Shown: piece after piece, positions 7,252-14,834 of the stretch
Layout: the number at the start of each line of letters is the position of its first letter
Position numbering within the stretch: position 1 is the stretch's first letter
Assembly (NCBI GenBank): GCA_031255325.1
Contig: JAIRST010000007.1
Span: 1-19,183, forward strand
DNA length: 19,183 bases
Direction: 5' to 3'
From: Holosporales bacterium
Lineage (GTDB): Bacteria; Pseudomonadota; Alphaproteobacteria; UBA3830; JAIRMZ01
Notes under the pieces: generated by a model
What the model was told of the DNA's origin: nothing
The model's database searches: none
The model's input: only the letters and a program-made list of their open reading frames with translations
Translations under genes and position numbers: made by a program

Positions 7252-8346
7252 TCAGCCCTGCTTTAAGCTTACGATAGCAGAGACAAGCTTTTCCGTTGCC
7301 TCTACTTTAGCGAGAGTATGCATAGCTTTTCCAGCATTCTCAAGGCTAGAAATGTCTACTAAATGCTCTACAAGAAAATCTGCACAGCGTTGAGGTGTAA
7401 AATCCTGTTCAAGAATGCACCATCCGGCACGATGTTCTGCGTAAAAATAAGCATTGTCCTTTTGGTGATCATCCAAGGCATGGGGATAGGGAATCATGAG
7501 TGTTGGGCAAGCAAGTGCTGCAAGTTCAGCCAAAGAAGAAGCCCCTGCACGACAAATGACTAAATGCGCCCCTTTCATAAGGAACGCGACGCGATCCGAG
7601 AAACAAAATAGCTCATGCCGAATCGCATGTACTGTATAAAAAGCTTCAACAAAAGGAAGAGCTTCTTCTTGTACTTGTTGCACAACAAATAACCGCTTGC
7701 GCAAAGCTTCGGGCAACAGAATTAAAGCGCGTGGAATGACGGAAGAAAAAACATGCGCGCCTTGACTGCCTCCTAAAATGCATAGACGAATATCTCCGCG
7801 TTTTTTTAAAGGTTCTGGCGTATGCCCTAAAAACTCGGAACGGATTGGCATACCCGTATAGTACCGTTTGCCAATTTTAGGGCACCGTCGCGTTTCAGGA
7901 AAAGAAAGCATTATACAGGTGACCATATAAGATAATACTCTATTTGTACGTCCCATCACGGCGTTCTGTTCGTGAATAAGCGTAGGAATACGCATTTTGC
8001 ATGCGATCAGCAAAGGAATAAAAGTGGATCGCCCACCGAATCCTACAACAACACTAGGCCGATTTTCGTGCCAAAGTTTGTTCAAATACCGTGCATTGGC
8101 GTAAGATTTCTTTAAGAACGCCCCGAGCACTTTTGCAGAAGTAAGAGATCCTTTCCCTGAATCGAGTATTAGTTTTTCTTCCTCAGGAATATCTTGGCAA
8201 TAAGCTGCACCTCGAGGATCTGTCAAAAGAAGTGGCTGCTGATCTTTCAACGCCGCAAAAACAGATAGAGCCGGAAAAACATGCCCTCCTGTTCCTGCTG
8301 CACAAAAAATGATTCTTCCTTTTGAAGATAATTCTATGTGTGTCAT
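7252..8346 (-). CDS. murG: Lipid II synthase MurG (N-acetylglucosaminyltransferase)
   Basis: MurG is a GT-B glycosyltransferase on the cytoplasmic face of the inner membrane. It adds GlcNAc from UDP-GlcNAc to lipid I, giving lipid II. Visible motifs are GTGGHVFPA (first glycine-rich loop, about residues 18-26), HEQNAVMG at about 125-132 and GGSQGA at about 192-197. The RAGASSLAE plus PYPHALDDHQ donor-site region is also present. Two ATGs are adjacent, at 8349 and 8346. The strong AAGGAGG ends 1 base before the first and 4 bases before the second, so I prefer 8346, giving 364 residues; 8349 would add one Met. The start overlaps the ftsW stop as TGATG, implying coupling to the flippase/polymerase gene upstream. 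Confidence 0.97.
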   Translation of the reverse strand: MTHIELSSKGRIIFCAAGTGGHVFPALSVFAALKDQQPLLLTDPRGAAYCQDIPEEEKLILDSGKGSLTSAKVLGAFLKKSYANARYLNKLWHENRPSVVVGFGGRSTFIPLLIACKMRIPTLIHEQNAVMGRTNRVLSYMVTCIMLSFPETRRCPKIGKRYYTGMPIRSEFLGHTPEPLKKRGDIRLCILGGSQGAHVFSSVIPRALILLPEALRKRLFVVQQVQEEALPFVEAFYTVHAIRHELFCFSDRVAFLMKGAHLVICRAGASSLAELAALACPTLMIPYPHALDDHQKDNAYFYAEHRAGWCILEQDFTPQRCADFLVEHLVDISSLENAGKAMHTLAKVEATEKLVSAIVSLKQG

Positions 8347-9467
8347 CATGCCTCCTTCTCTTCAAAAGCACGCCTGCGTGTTAATGCCAAGACCATCCCC
8401 ATTCCAATACTTATCGCCAGCATAGAAGATCCACCATAACTTATAAAGGGAAGAGTCATACCTTTTGTTGGCACTAAATGCAACGTCGACGCCATATTAA
8501 TAAAGGCCTGTAAGCCAAATTCTCCCAACAGCCCTATAAGGGCAAGGGCAATAAAGGTATTCTTTTCTTGAAAAGCGACAGAAAATCCGCGGATAACAAT
8601 AAATGTATAAAGCAAGACAAGAAAGGTACAGAAAACGAAACCAAATTCTTCCCCAATAACAGAAAAGATAAAATCCGCATGGGCATCAGGAAGAAACCGT
8701 TTTACAGTACCCTCTCCTGGACCTACGCCAAGCATTCCTCCGTTACTAAACGCCTCAAGTGATTTCTCAATCTGGTAATGATCGCCTATTTCAGGATTTA
8801 AGAAGCGATCTATACGGTTAGCAACATGGGGAAATAAGAAATAGGCACCAACGCATCCAGAAACTGCAACGATTCCTATAGTGCCCACAAAAAAGAAAGG
8901 CAGTCCATTTATAAAAAGCTGCATGAACCAAATACAAAAAACAACAAAAACCATCCCAAAATCTGGTTGAAAAGCTAGCAACCCAATAAAAAGAGCACAT
9001 AAGCTCATCGCCATACGATTCCCTGGAAATGAAGGAATAGCATGTTTTTCTGACAGAACCCAAGCCGTTAAAATAGTAAAAGCAGGTTTTGCAAACTCAG
9101 AGGGTTGCAAAGAAAATCCTGCCAGACTTATCCACCGTCTCGCTCCTTTTACTTCTACCCCTATGAAAGGAATCAGTATCATCAACACAAACGTTAAAAA
9201 GAAAAGAATCAAGGACAAACGCCGAATTCCACGTGCAGAGAGCAATGAAATTGCTACCATCAATACTCCTGAAGGTATTAAATAGATTAAATGACGATAA
9301 ACGAAATGAAACTGCTGAAGCCCCAAGCGCATCGCTACGGCAGGAGTAGCAGCCATCGTAAAGACGGCACCACAAAACAGGAGAAGGATAAGGGTTGCCA
9401 GCAACCAGCGATCAACTGTCCACCACCAATCAGAAAGAGCGTTTCCATCACCGCGCGCAAACGCCAT
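8346..9467 (-). CDS. ftsW: Septal peptidoglycan polymerase FtsW (SEDS family)
   Basis: FtsW is a polytopic inner-membrane SEDS glycosyltransferase that polymerises lipid II at the septum with FtsI. The 373-residue protein is hydrophobic throughout with about ten predicted helices. It carries the alphaproteobacteria-like N-terminus WWWTVDRW at about 14-21 and the SEDS region KGARRWISL...QPSEFAKP at about 108-128. The C-terminal PFISYGGSSML motif is also present. The ATG at 9467 has GAGG about 8 bases upstream and lies 20 bases inside the end of murD, suggesting coupling. The end overlaps the murG start. No truncation seen. Confidence 0.97.
   Translation of the reverse strand: MAFARGDGNALSDWWWTVDRWLLATLILLLFCGAVFTMAATPAVAMRLGLQQFHFVYRHLIYLIPSGVLMVAISLLSARGIRRLSLILFFLTFVLMILIPFIGVEVKGARRWISLAGFSLQPSEFAKPAFTILTAWVLSEKHAIPSFPGNRMAMSLCALFIGLLAFQPDFGMVFVVFCIWFMQLFINGLPFFFVGTIGIVAVSGCVGAYFLFPHVANRIDRFLNPEIGDHYQIEKSLEAFSNGGMLGVGPGEGTVKRFLPDAHADFIFSVIGEEFGFVFCTFLVLLYTFIVIRGFSVAFQEKNTFIALALIGLLGEFGLQAFINMASTLHLVPTKGMTLPFISYGGSSMLAISIGMGMVLALTRRRAFEEKEA
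8351..8357 (-). promoter_or_regulatory. Strong Shine-Dalgarno sequence of murG
   Basis: AAGGAGG lies inside the last codons of ftsW. It is only 1 base from the ATG at 8349 but 4 bases from the ATG at 8346. The murE gene in this same window also has AAGGAGG at a 4-base spacing. This favours the second ATG as the true murG start. Confidence 0.7.
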
Positions 9468-10839
9468 GAAAGGCCTCGGTTACTTTTTGAACACAGCGCT
9501 TGAAGAAAATACCCCGCTCCTCGAAATTCTTAAATTGGTCAAAGCTGGCACATGCAGGCGAAAGAAGAACGATTTGTGGTGTTGTTGCTGTCGCTTCTTG
9601 ACGTGCGGCCGCAAATGCCGCATGCGTCGCGCGATCTAGCGTATGCGAAATTTCAAAAGGAACACTTGCTTCTTGCAAAAGAGTGGCGAAAGAATCCGCC
9701 GCTTCTCCAATTAAAAATGCTTTCTTTATAGACCTCCAGAAAGGAGTAAGCGAAGCAATACCTTCTTCTTTCGGACGTCCTCCTGCAATCCAATATACAT
9801 GATGAAAGCGCTTTAAGGCGGGCATAACAGAATCTGCATTTGTCGCCTTGCTGTCATTAACAAAGGTCACGTACGCACAGGATAAAACATTTTCCTGACG
9901 ATGCTCTAACCCTTTGAAAGACTTTATCTGTTTAACAAGTGCAGGCCCTTCTATACCACAGAAAATCGCTGCCGCATAAACAGCCGCACCATTTTGCCTG
10001 TTGTGCGTTCCTTGCAATATGTCCTCTTGGGAAAGAATACGTTGAGGTTCTGAATAAGAATAGGCATCAATAAGCCAATCCTCTTGCCATCCGATACCTT
10101 GTTCTGGCACTCTCTCACCAGAAATAGGAATCACCGTCCGTGTTGGATTTTTTCTTAACAACGCGGCAAGATCTTTCCCTTGAGCGTCATCAACGCCAAC
10201 AATAGCAACACCCTGCGGATTCATGAAAATCCGCCGTTTTACTGTAATGTATCCTTCCATACCCCCATGACGTATCAGATGATCGGGGGATAAGTTTAGA
10301 AAAATACTTATGTCGTAGAGGGGATATTGACTGATCTCTAGTTGATAGGACGAGAGCTCCAACACATATTTTCCTTTGGAATTGTCCCATAAAGGAAGGT
10401 CAAGGGCGGGCAACCCAATATTGCCTCCTACAGCGCAGTCTTGCCTTTTCTGATGCGGATCTAGCACATGTCCCAACCAAGCTGTAGTTGTAGATTTTCC
10501 ATTGGTTCCGGTAATCGCGATATATTTCGCTTGGTGGGCTAACGTGCGCAGCACATCAACATCGCTTAAAATGGGTACAAAGCGCATGCGGGATTCTTCT
10601 ATAACAGGATGAGGATGTGGCCATAGAAACGGAATGCCAGGGCTGGCTATGACAGCAGCCAAGGTTTGCCAAGGAATGTCTTGTATCTTTTTCAGACGGT
10701 GTTCGGAATACGTATTATAGATGATATTCGCATCATCCCATGTAAAAACATGTGCTCCCGCTTTTTCTAAAGCGTGCACAGTAGCCTGTCCTGTTCTTCC
10801 GAGCCCTAAAACAAGTAAAGATTTCCCTGTAAAAATCAT
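9448..10839 (-). CDS. murD: UDP-N-acetylmuramoylalanine--D-glutamate ligase MurD
   Basis: MurD adds D-glutamate to UDP-MurNAc-L-Ala with ATP. From the chosen start the product has 463 residues. The N-terminal UDP-binding VLGLGRTG comes about 10 residues in, the ATP P-loop GTNGKST at about 111-117, and VNDSKATNADS in the C-terminal half. The open frame extends upstream to a TTG at 10902, inside mraY. I chose the ATG at 10839 because family members begin 7-10 residues before the first glycine-rich loop, and because it sits 5 bases after the mraY stop. Neither start has a clear Shine-Dalgarno sequence, so translation probably couples to mraY. The 3' end overlaps ftsW by 20 bases. Confidence 0.96.
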   Translation of the reverse strand: MIFTGKSLLVLGLGRTGQATVHALEKAGAHVFTWDDANIIYNTYSEHRLKKIQDIPWQTLAAVIASPGIPFLWPHPHPVIEESRMRFVPILSDVDVLRTLAHQAKYIAITGTNGKSTTTAWLGHVLDPHQKRQDCAVGGNIGLPALDLPLWDNSKGKYVLELSSYQLEISQYPLYDISIFLNLSPDHLIRHGGMEGYITVKRRIFMNPQGVAIVGVDDAQGKDLAALLRKNPTRTVIPISGERVPEQGIGWQEDWLIDAYSYSEPQRILSQEDILQGTHNRQNGAAVYAAAIFCGIEGPALVKQIKSFKGLEHRQENVLSCAYVTFVNDSKATNADSVMPALKRFHHVYWIAGGRPKEEGIASLTPFWRSIKKAFLIGEAADSFATLLQEASVPFEISHTLDRATHAAFAAARQEATATTPQIVLLSPACASFDQFKNFEERGIFFKRCVQKVTEAFHGVCAR

Positions 10840-10844
10840 CGTTA

Positions 10845-11945
10845 TTATCGTAATTTTAGCGTCGACAAGCCTGCCAGCGCGAACATAATAGAAATGATCC
10901 AAAAGCGCACCATAACTGTTTGTTCTTTCCAGCCTTTTTTTTCAAAATGATGATGAATCGGAGCCATGAGAAAAATACGTTTTTTTGTCAGTTTAAAATA
11001 TCCAACCTGAATAATAACCGAAACAGTCTCGAGAACGAAAAGCCCTCCAATAATTGCTAAAACGATCTCGTGTTTAGTGATAACGCTGATCATGCCAATA
11101 GCTCCTCCCAGAGCTAAAGATCCCGTATCCCCCATAATAATCATGGCTGGAGGGGCATTATACCAGAGGAATCCAAGCCCTGCTCCAACAAGAGCGCCGC
11201 AGAGAACACATAATTCTCCGCATCCTGAAATAAAAGGAATTTGCAAATATACCGCAAATTTTGCATTTCCTCCCAGGTAGCTTATGAGTCCAAAACATGT
11301 TGCCCCAATAATCATCGGAGCAATTGCTAGACCGTCTAGTCCATCTGTTAGGTTGACCGCATTAGAAGCGCCAACAATGACAAACGCTGCAAAAAGAGGA
11401 AATGCCCATGATAAATCCAGTAAAAGATTCTTAAAAAAGGGAAAGGTAACATGAGATACTAAACTCTCAGGCCATAGAGTTTGCGCATAGTGCACTGCGA
11501 CAAAAGCCGAAGCCGCTTGAAGTAAAAGTTTGTAAATTCCCCGCAAACCTTTTGTATTGCGACGCGATAGTTTTAAAAAGTCATCGCAAAAACCAATACC
11601 TCCATAAAAAAGCGCTATCCCCAAAACGATCCAAATCGTTTTATTTTGAAGATCCGTCCAAATCATCGTTGAGAATGTGAGGGCCATCAGTAAAAGGCCG
11701 CCTCCCATCGTTGGGGTACTTTTTTTCTCAAGCGAATGATGTGTCGGCACTTCAGCTCGAATAGGTTGCCCTTCTTTTTGGTACTTTTTTACATATCTTA
11801 TAAAAGCCGGGCCACAGGAGAAACTTATCAAGAACGCTGTTACCAAAGCCGCCATCGTACGGAAAGTCAGATAGCGAAAAATGTTGGGAACCTTTTCTAA
11901 GAAAGCGGAAAAGAGAATAAACAGCACGCTATCGATCCTCAACAT
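10845..11945 (-). CDS. mraY: Phospho-N-acetylmuramoyl-pentapeptide transferase MraY
   Basis: MraY is an integral membrane enzyme that transfers phospho-MurNAc-pentapeptide to undecaprenyl phosphate, forming lipid I. The 366-residue polytopic protein has the aspartate-rich DDFLK at 121-125 and NLTDGLDG at 198-205. The MGDTGS motif is at 271-276 and the APIHHHFE signature at 328-335; all are family hallmarks. The N-terminus (FRYLTFRT at 23-30) resembles alphaproteobacterial MraY. The ATG at 11945 lies 17 bases inside the end of murF and has only a weak Shine-Dalgarno sequence, pointing to translational coupling. MurD follows after 5 bases. Confidence 0.98.
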   Translation of the reverse strand: MLRIDSVLFILFSAFLEKVPNIFRYLTFRTMAALVTAFLISFSCGPAFIRYVKKYQKEGQPIRAEVPTHHSLEKKSTPTMGGGLLLMALTFSTMIWTDLQNKTIWIVLGIALFYGGIGFCDDFLKLSRRNTKGLRGIYKLLLQAASAFVAVHYAQTLWPESLVSHVTFPFFKNLLLDLSWAFPLFAAFVIVGASNAVNLTDGLDGLAIAPMIIGATCFGLISYLGGNAKFAVYLQIPFISGCGELCVLCGALVGAGLGFLWYNAPPAMIIMGDTGSLALGGAIGMISVITKHEIVLAIIGGLFVLETVSVIIQVGYFKLTKKRIFLMAPIHHHFEKKGWKEQTVMVRFWIISIMFALAGLSTLKLR

Positions 11946-13308
11946 GCATTAAAAACTGGACGATCTCTTTCATATGCATGCTTGCAGATCCTTTGATTAA
12001 TACAACGTCTCCTGTTTTTAGCTCTTCCAAAAGAGGGGCGCACAAATCTTTTGAACAAGCTCCCCACATTCCACGACGATGCTCTGGAAGGAGGGTATAG
12101 AGACGTTGCATCAGTGTTCCGCAGCAAAAAATACGATCTATTGTATTTTTTCCAATTGTTGGTGCTAAATTTTCATGGAAACGATCGGATTCATCCCCTA
12201 ATTCGCCCATATCCCCCAAAACAGCAATACGCCGCTCCTCATTGATTGGCATGTGTAAGCCTAATAGCATCAACGCCGCTCGCATAGAAACCGGATTGGC
12301 ATTATAAGATTCGTCCAAAAGAAGAATCTCTCTTCCTCCCGGAAGGCGTACCTGATAGGACTTTCCGCGTCCTTCTGGAAGAGAAAATGTCTGTAACCGA
12401 CCATAAATATTCTCAGGGGGTATACTCAAAGCCTGTCCAACCGCCAACAAACAGGTACTGTTTAGAACCCAATGCTCTCCTGGAACAGGAATAGTATAGC
12501 GATGTCTATGTCCAGCAATTTGCACCTCAACGGAGCTTGTTTTAGCGCCTAAGGACCAATCGCATAAACGAACCGTTGCTTCAGGATGCATGCCGAATGT
12601 TATGAGGCGTGTTTTGTGTGCTTGTGCTGTTTCTTGCATAACTTGAAAATAAGGAGAATCTGCGGGAAAGACCGCCCATCCCTGCGATTTTATTCCTTGA
12701 AAAATTCCCATCTTTTCTTGTGCGACACCGGATAGAGACCCTAAAAACTCGGTATGCCCTACACCAATACAGGTTAGGATACCCCCATCAGGCTGTGTTA
12801 GAGTCGATAAATCTCGTATCTCACCATGGTGATTGGTGCCCATCTCGATAAGGCCATAAGCGGCGTCTTTAGGAAGATTCGCCAACGTCAAGGGTACACC
12901 CCAACGATTGTTGAAGTTTTTTTCTGACGCATGGACGTGTCCACTTGCACTCAAAACGCTTTTCAAGGCTTCTTTTATTCCCGTTTTGCCAACGCTTCCT
13001 GTAATGCCAATTACAACTCCCCTGCATCGTGCTCGCGCGTAACAGGCGAGCTTACACAAAGCTTTATAAGAATCTTTTACGACAAGACATCGATCTTCCA
13101 TGTTTTCCATGGGCCTTTCTACGACAGCTAAGCGCGCTCCAGCGGCAATAGCATCAGGAACAAAACAGTGTCCATCTTGGTTTTCTCCGCGTAAGGCAAA
13201 AAATAACTCTCCTTGTTTTACAAAACGCGAATCAATAGCTACGCCAGAAACACCTGTATGCGCAAAGCTGCCTAAGACTTGATTTAACTCTTCTGCAGAA
13301 AAAAGCAT
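11929..13308 (-). CDS. murF: UDP-MurNAc-tripeptide--D-Ala-D-Ala ligase MurF
   Basis: MurF joins the D-Ala-D-Ala dipeptide (made by the Ddl encoded in this cluster) to UDP-MurNAc-tripeptide, completing the cytoplasmic pentapeptide precursor. The 459-residue protein shows the N-terminal AIDSRFV substrate-domain motif near 24-30 and the P-loop GSVGKT at 104-109. The EMGTNHHGEI segment lies at about 155-164 and the signature DESYNANP at 332-339. The ATG at 13308 lies 2 bases after the murE stop, with AAGGA about 6 bases upstream. Its end overlaps the mraY start by 17 bases. It looks fully intact. Confidence 0.97.
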   Translation of the reverse strand: MLFSAEELNQVLGSFAHTGVSGVAIDSRFVKQGELFFALRGENQDGHCFVPDAIAAGARLAVVERPMENMEDRCLVVKDSYKALCKLACYARARCRGVVIGITGSVGKTGIKEALKSVLSASGHVHASEKNFNNRWGVPLTLANLPKDAAYGLIEMGTNHHGEIRDLSTLTQPDGGILTCIGVGHTEFLGSLSGVAQEKMGIFQGIKSQGWAVFPADSPYFQVMQETAQAHKTRLITFGMHPEATVRLCDWSLGAKTSSVEVQIAGHRHRYTIPVPGEHWVLNSTCLLAVGQALSIPPENIYGRLQTFSLPEGRGKSYQVRLPGGREILLLDESYNANPVSMRAALMLLGLHMPINEERRIAVLGDMGELGDESDRFHENLAPTIGKNTIDRIFCCGTLMQRLYTLLPEHRRGMWGACSKDLCAPLLEELKTGDVVLIKGSASMHMKEIVQFLMHVEDR

Positions 13309-13310
13309 TT

Positions 13311-14834
13311 TTATCCTTTTAAAATTTCTCGGACAGCTTTCTGATCACTAAATGGATAATAAACCCCTTGTATAAGCTGCGTTGTTTCGTGACCCTTGCC
13401 AACAATCACAACGACATCACAAGGGGCAGCTTCCGCCAATGCGGAGGCAATCGCTTCATAACGATCAGCAATTTCGCAGATTTGCATATGTTCCGTCATT
13501 CCAGCACGGATATCACGACGAATTTTTGCAGAATCTTCATGTCGAGGGTTATCGTCTGTAATAAACACCCTGTCGCTAAATTGTTCCGCAATCTTGCCCA
13601 TAAGAGGCCTTTTTGAACTATCACGATTCCCTCCACATCCCAATACCAGAATGATGCGCCCCTTTGTATGAGGACGTATGGCTGCAAGCACATTTTTCAA
13701 CGCATCGGGAGTATGTGCATAATCGATGTAAACAGTTTTTCCAGATTGTGCAATACATTCTAATCGTCCAGGCACGCCTCTTATGGGCAACGATTCGAAA
13801 TGTGTAAAAAGATCTAACAACATGTCTCGTTTTGTACCACAAGCTAACAGAAGTCCTAAAGCGCACAAAAAATTATACGCTTGAAAATTCCCAATCAAAG
13901 GAAGGTACCAATGAACCTGTTGCCCTAAAATGGTTGCGTGTATCTTTTGCCCTTGGGTATCAGGTTTTAGATTTTTTAAAACCAATGCTTGTGCTTTTTT
14001 CCCATAATCCAGCACCTGCAAGGAACGGATTCTTGCAATACGACTCAGTTCCGCATATTCTGGAACATCCGCATTAAGAACGCACGTCCCTTGGGGAATA
14101 ACAAGCTCTTTGAACAGATGCTTTTTAGCCGAAAAATATGTTTCCATCGTTCTATGATAATCAAGGTGATCTTGGCTGAGCTGCGTAAAAGCTGCAGCTG
14201 TAAAACGCATGCCATCAAGCCGCCGTTGGGCGAGCCCATGACTAGAAGCCTCTAGCGCACAGTGCGTTATGCTTTTTTCTGTTACAAGCTGCGCTAGCAA
14301 TGTATGAAGCTGTACAGGATCCGGGGTCGTAAGGCCTTTTATTCCCTCAAGAGGGGTGTCTTGCGCCTCTTTAATACCCAACGTACCAATGCTTACTGCT
14401 TTATATCCAAGAAGCGCCCAAATCTGTCGTGTAAAATCAACAACCGAACTTTTTCCATTTGTTCCTGTCACAGCTATACAAACATCCGGAATAGTCCCAT
14501 AAAATGCTGCCGCCATCTGAGCAAAAAGCGTAGGCAGTTCTTTTGTTAATAAGAACTGAACCCCATGGCTTGCTATTACGGAGGACGCTTGATAAGACTT
14601 AGCGCATCCAGAAAAACGTGCAAAATCGTCGTAGGAAATTACAATTAATGCCGCTCCTCCTGCGATTGCCTGCGGAATATAGTCTACCCCATTTTGAACA
14701 ACTCCTGGAAGGGCTGCAAATACACCATTTTTTTCAACCTTACGGGAATCTGCCGTAAGGTTGGTAATTTCTTGTATAGGCAGCAAACAAGAAGGGAAAT
14801 GTTCATGCAAGAATTGAGGAAAAAATGGATGCAT
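13311..14834 (-). CDS. murE: UDP-MurNAc-L-Ala-D-Glu--meso-diaminopimelate ligase MurE
   Basis: MurE adds the third stem residue to the peptidoglycan precursor. The 507-residue protein has TADSRKV near 27-33 in the UDP-binding domain and the P-loop GTNGKSS at 124-130. DYAHTPD is at 371-377 and DNPR at 428-431. DNPR is the meso-DAP-recognising motif (lysine enzymes differ there), so the wall is DAP-type. The ATG at 14834 is preceded by AAGGAGG and TTAA, and the TAA touching the ATG is in the murE frame. The ftsI frame runs through this start region for 151 bases, which is unlike every other junction in the cluster. A perfect 11-bp inverted repeat lies within codons about 24-34. Confidence 0.97.
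   Translation of the reverse strand: MHPFFPQFLHEHFPSCLLPIQEITNLTADSRKVEKNGVFAALPGVVQNGVDYIPQAIAGGAALIVISYDDFARFSGCAKSYQASSVIASHGVQFLLTKELPTLFAQMAAAFYGTIPDVCIAVTGTNGKSSVVDFTRQIWALLGYKAVSIGTLGIKEAQDTPLEGIKGLTTPDPVQLHTLLAQLVTEKSITHCALEASSHGLAQRRLDGMRFTAAAFTQLSQDHLDYHRTMETYFSAKKHLFKELVIPQGTCVLNADVPEYAELSRIARIRSLQVLDYGKKAQALVLKNLKPDTQGQKIHATILGQQVHWYLPLIGNFQAYNFLCALGLLLACGTKRDMLLDLFTHFESLPIRGVPGRLECIAQSGKTVYIDYAHTPDALKNVLAAIRPHTKGRIILVLGCGGNRDSSKRPLMGKIAEQFSDRVFITDDNPRHEDSAKIRRDIRAGMTEHMQICEIADRYEAIASALAEAAPCDVVVIVGKGHETTQLIQGVYYPFSDQKAVREILKG

Noticed and set aside
10840..10902. Upstream TTG start for murD, overlapping mraY
   Set aside because: It adds 21 residues not expected before the first glycine-rich loop and has no Shine-Dalgarno sequence; the ATG at 10839 fits the family.
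10980..10986. In-frame A AAA AAA heptamer in mraY (codons 320-322)
   Set aside because: The normal APIHHHFE motif follows in the unshifted frame, so shifting would only destroy the protein.
14727..14733. A AAA AAT run just after the murE hairpin as a frameshift or terminator signal
   Set aside because: MurE continues normally in frame, and terminators need a T-run, not an A-run, on the transcribed strand.
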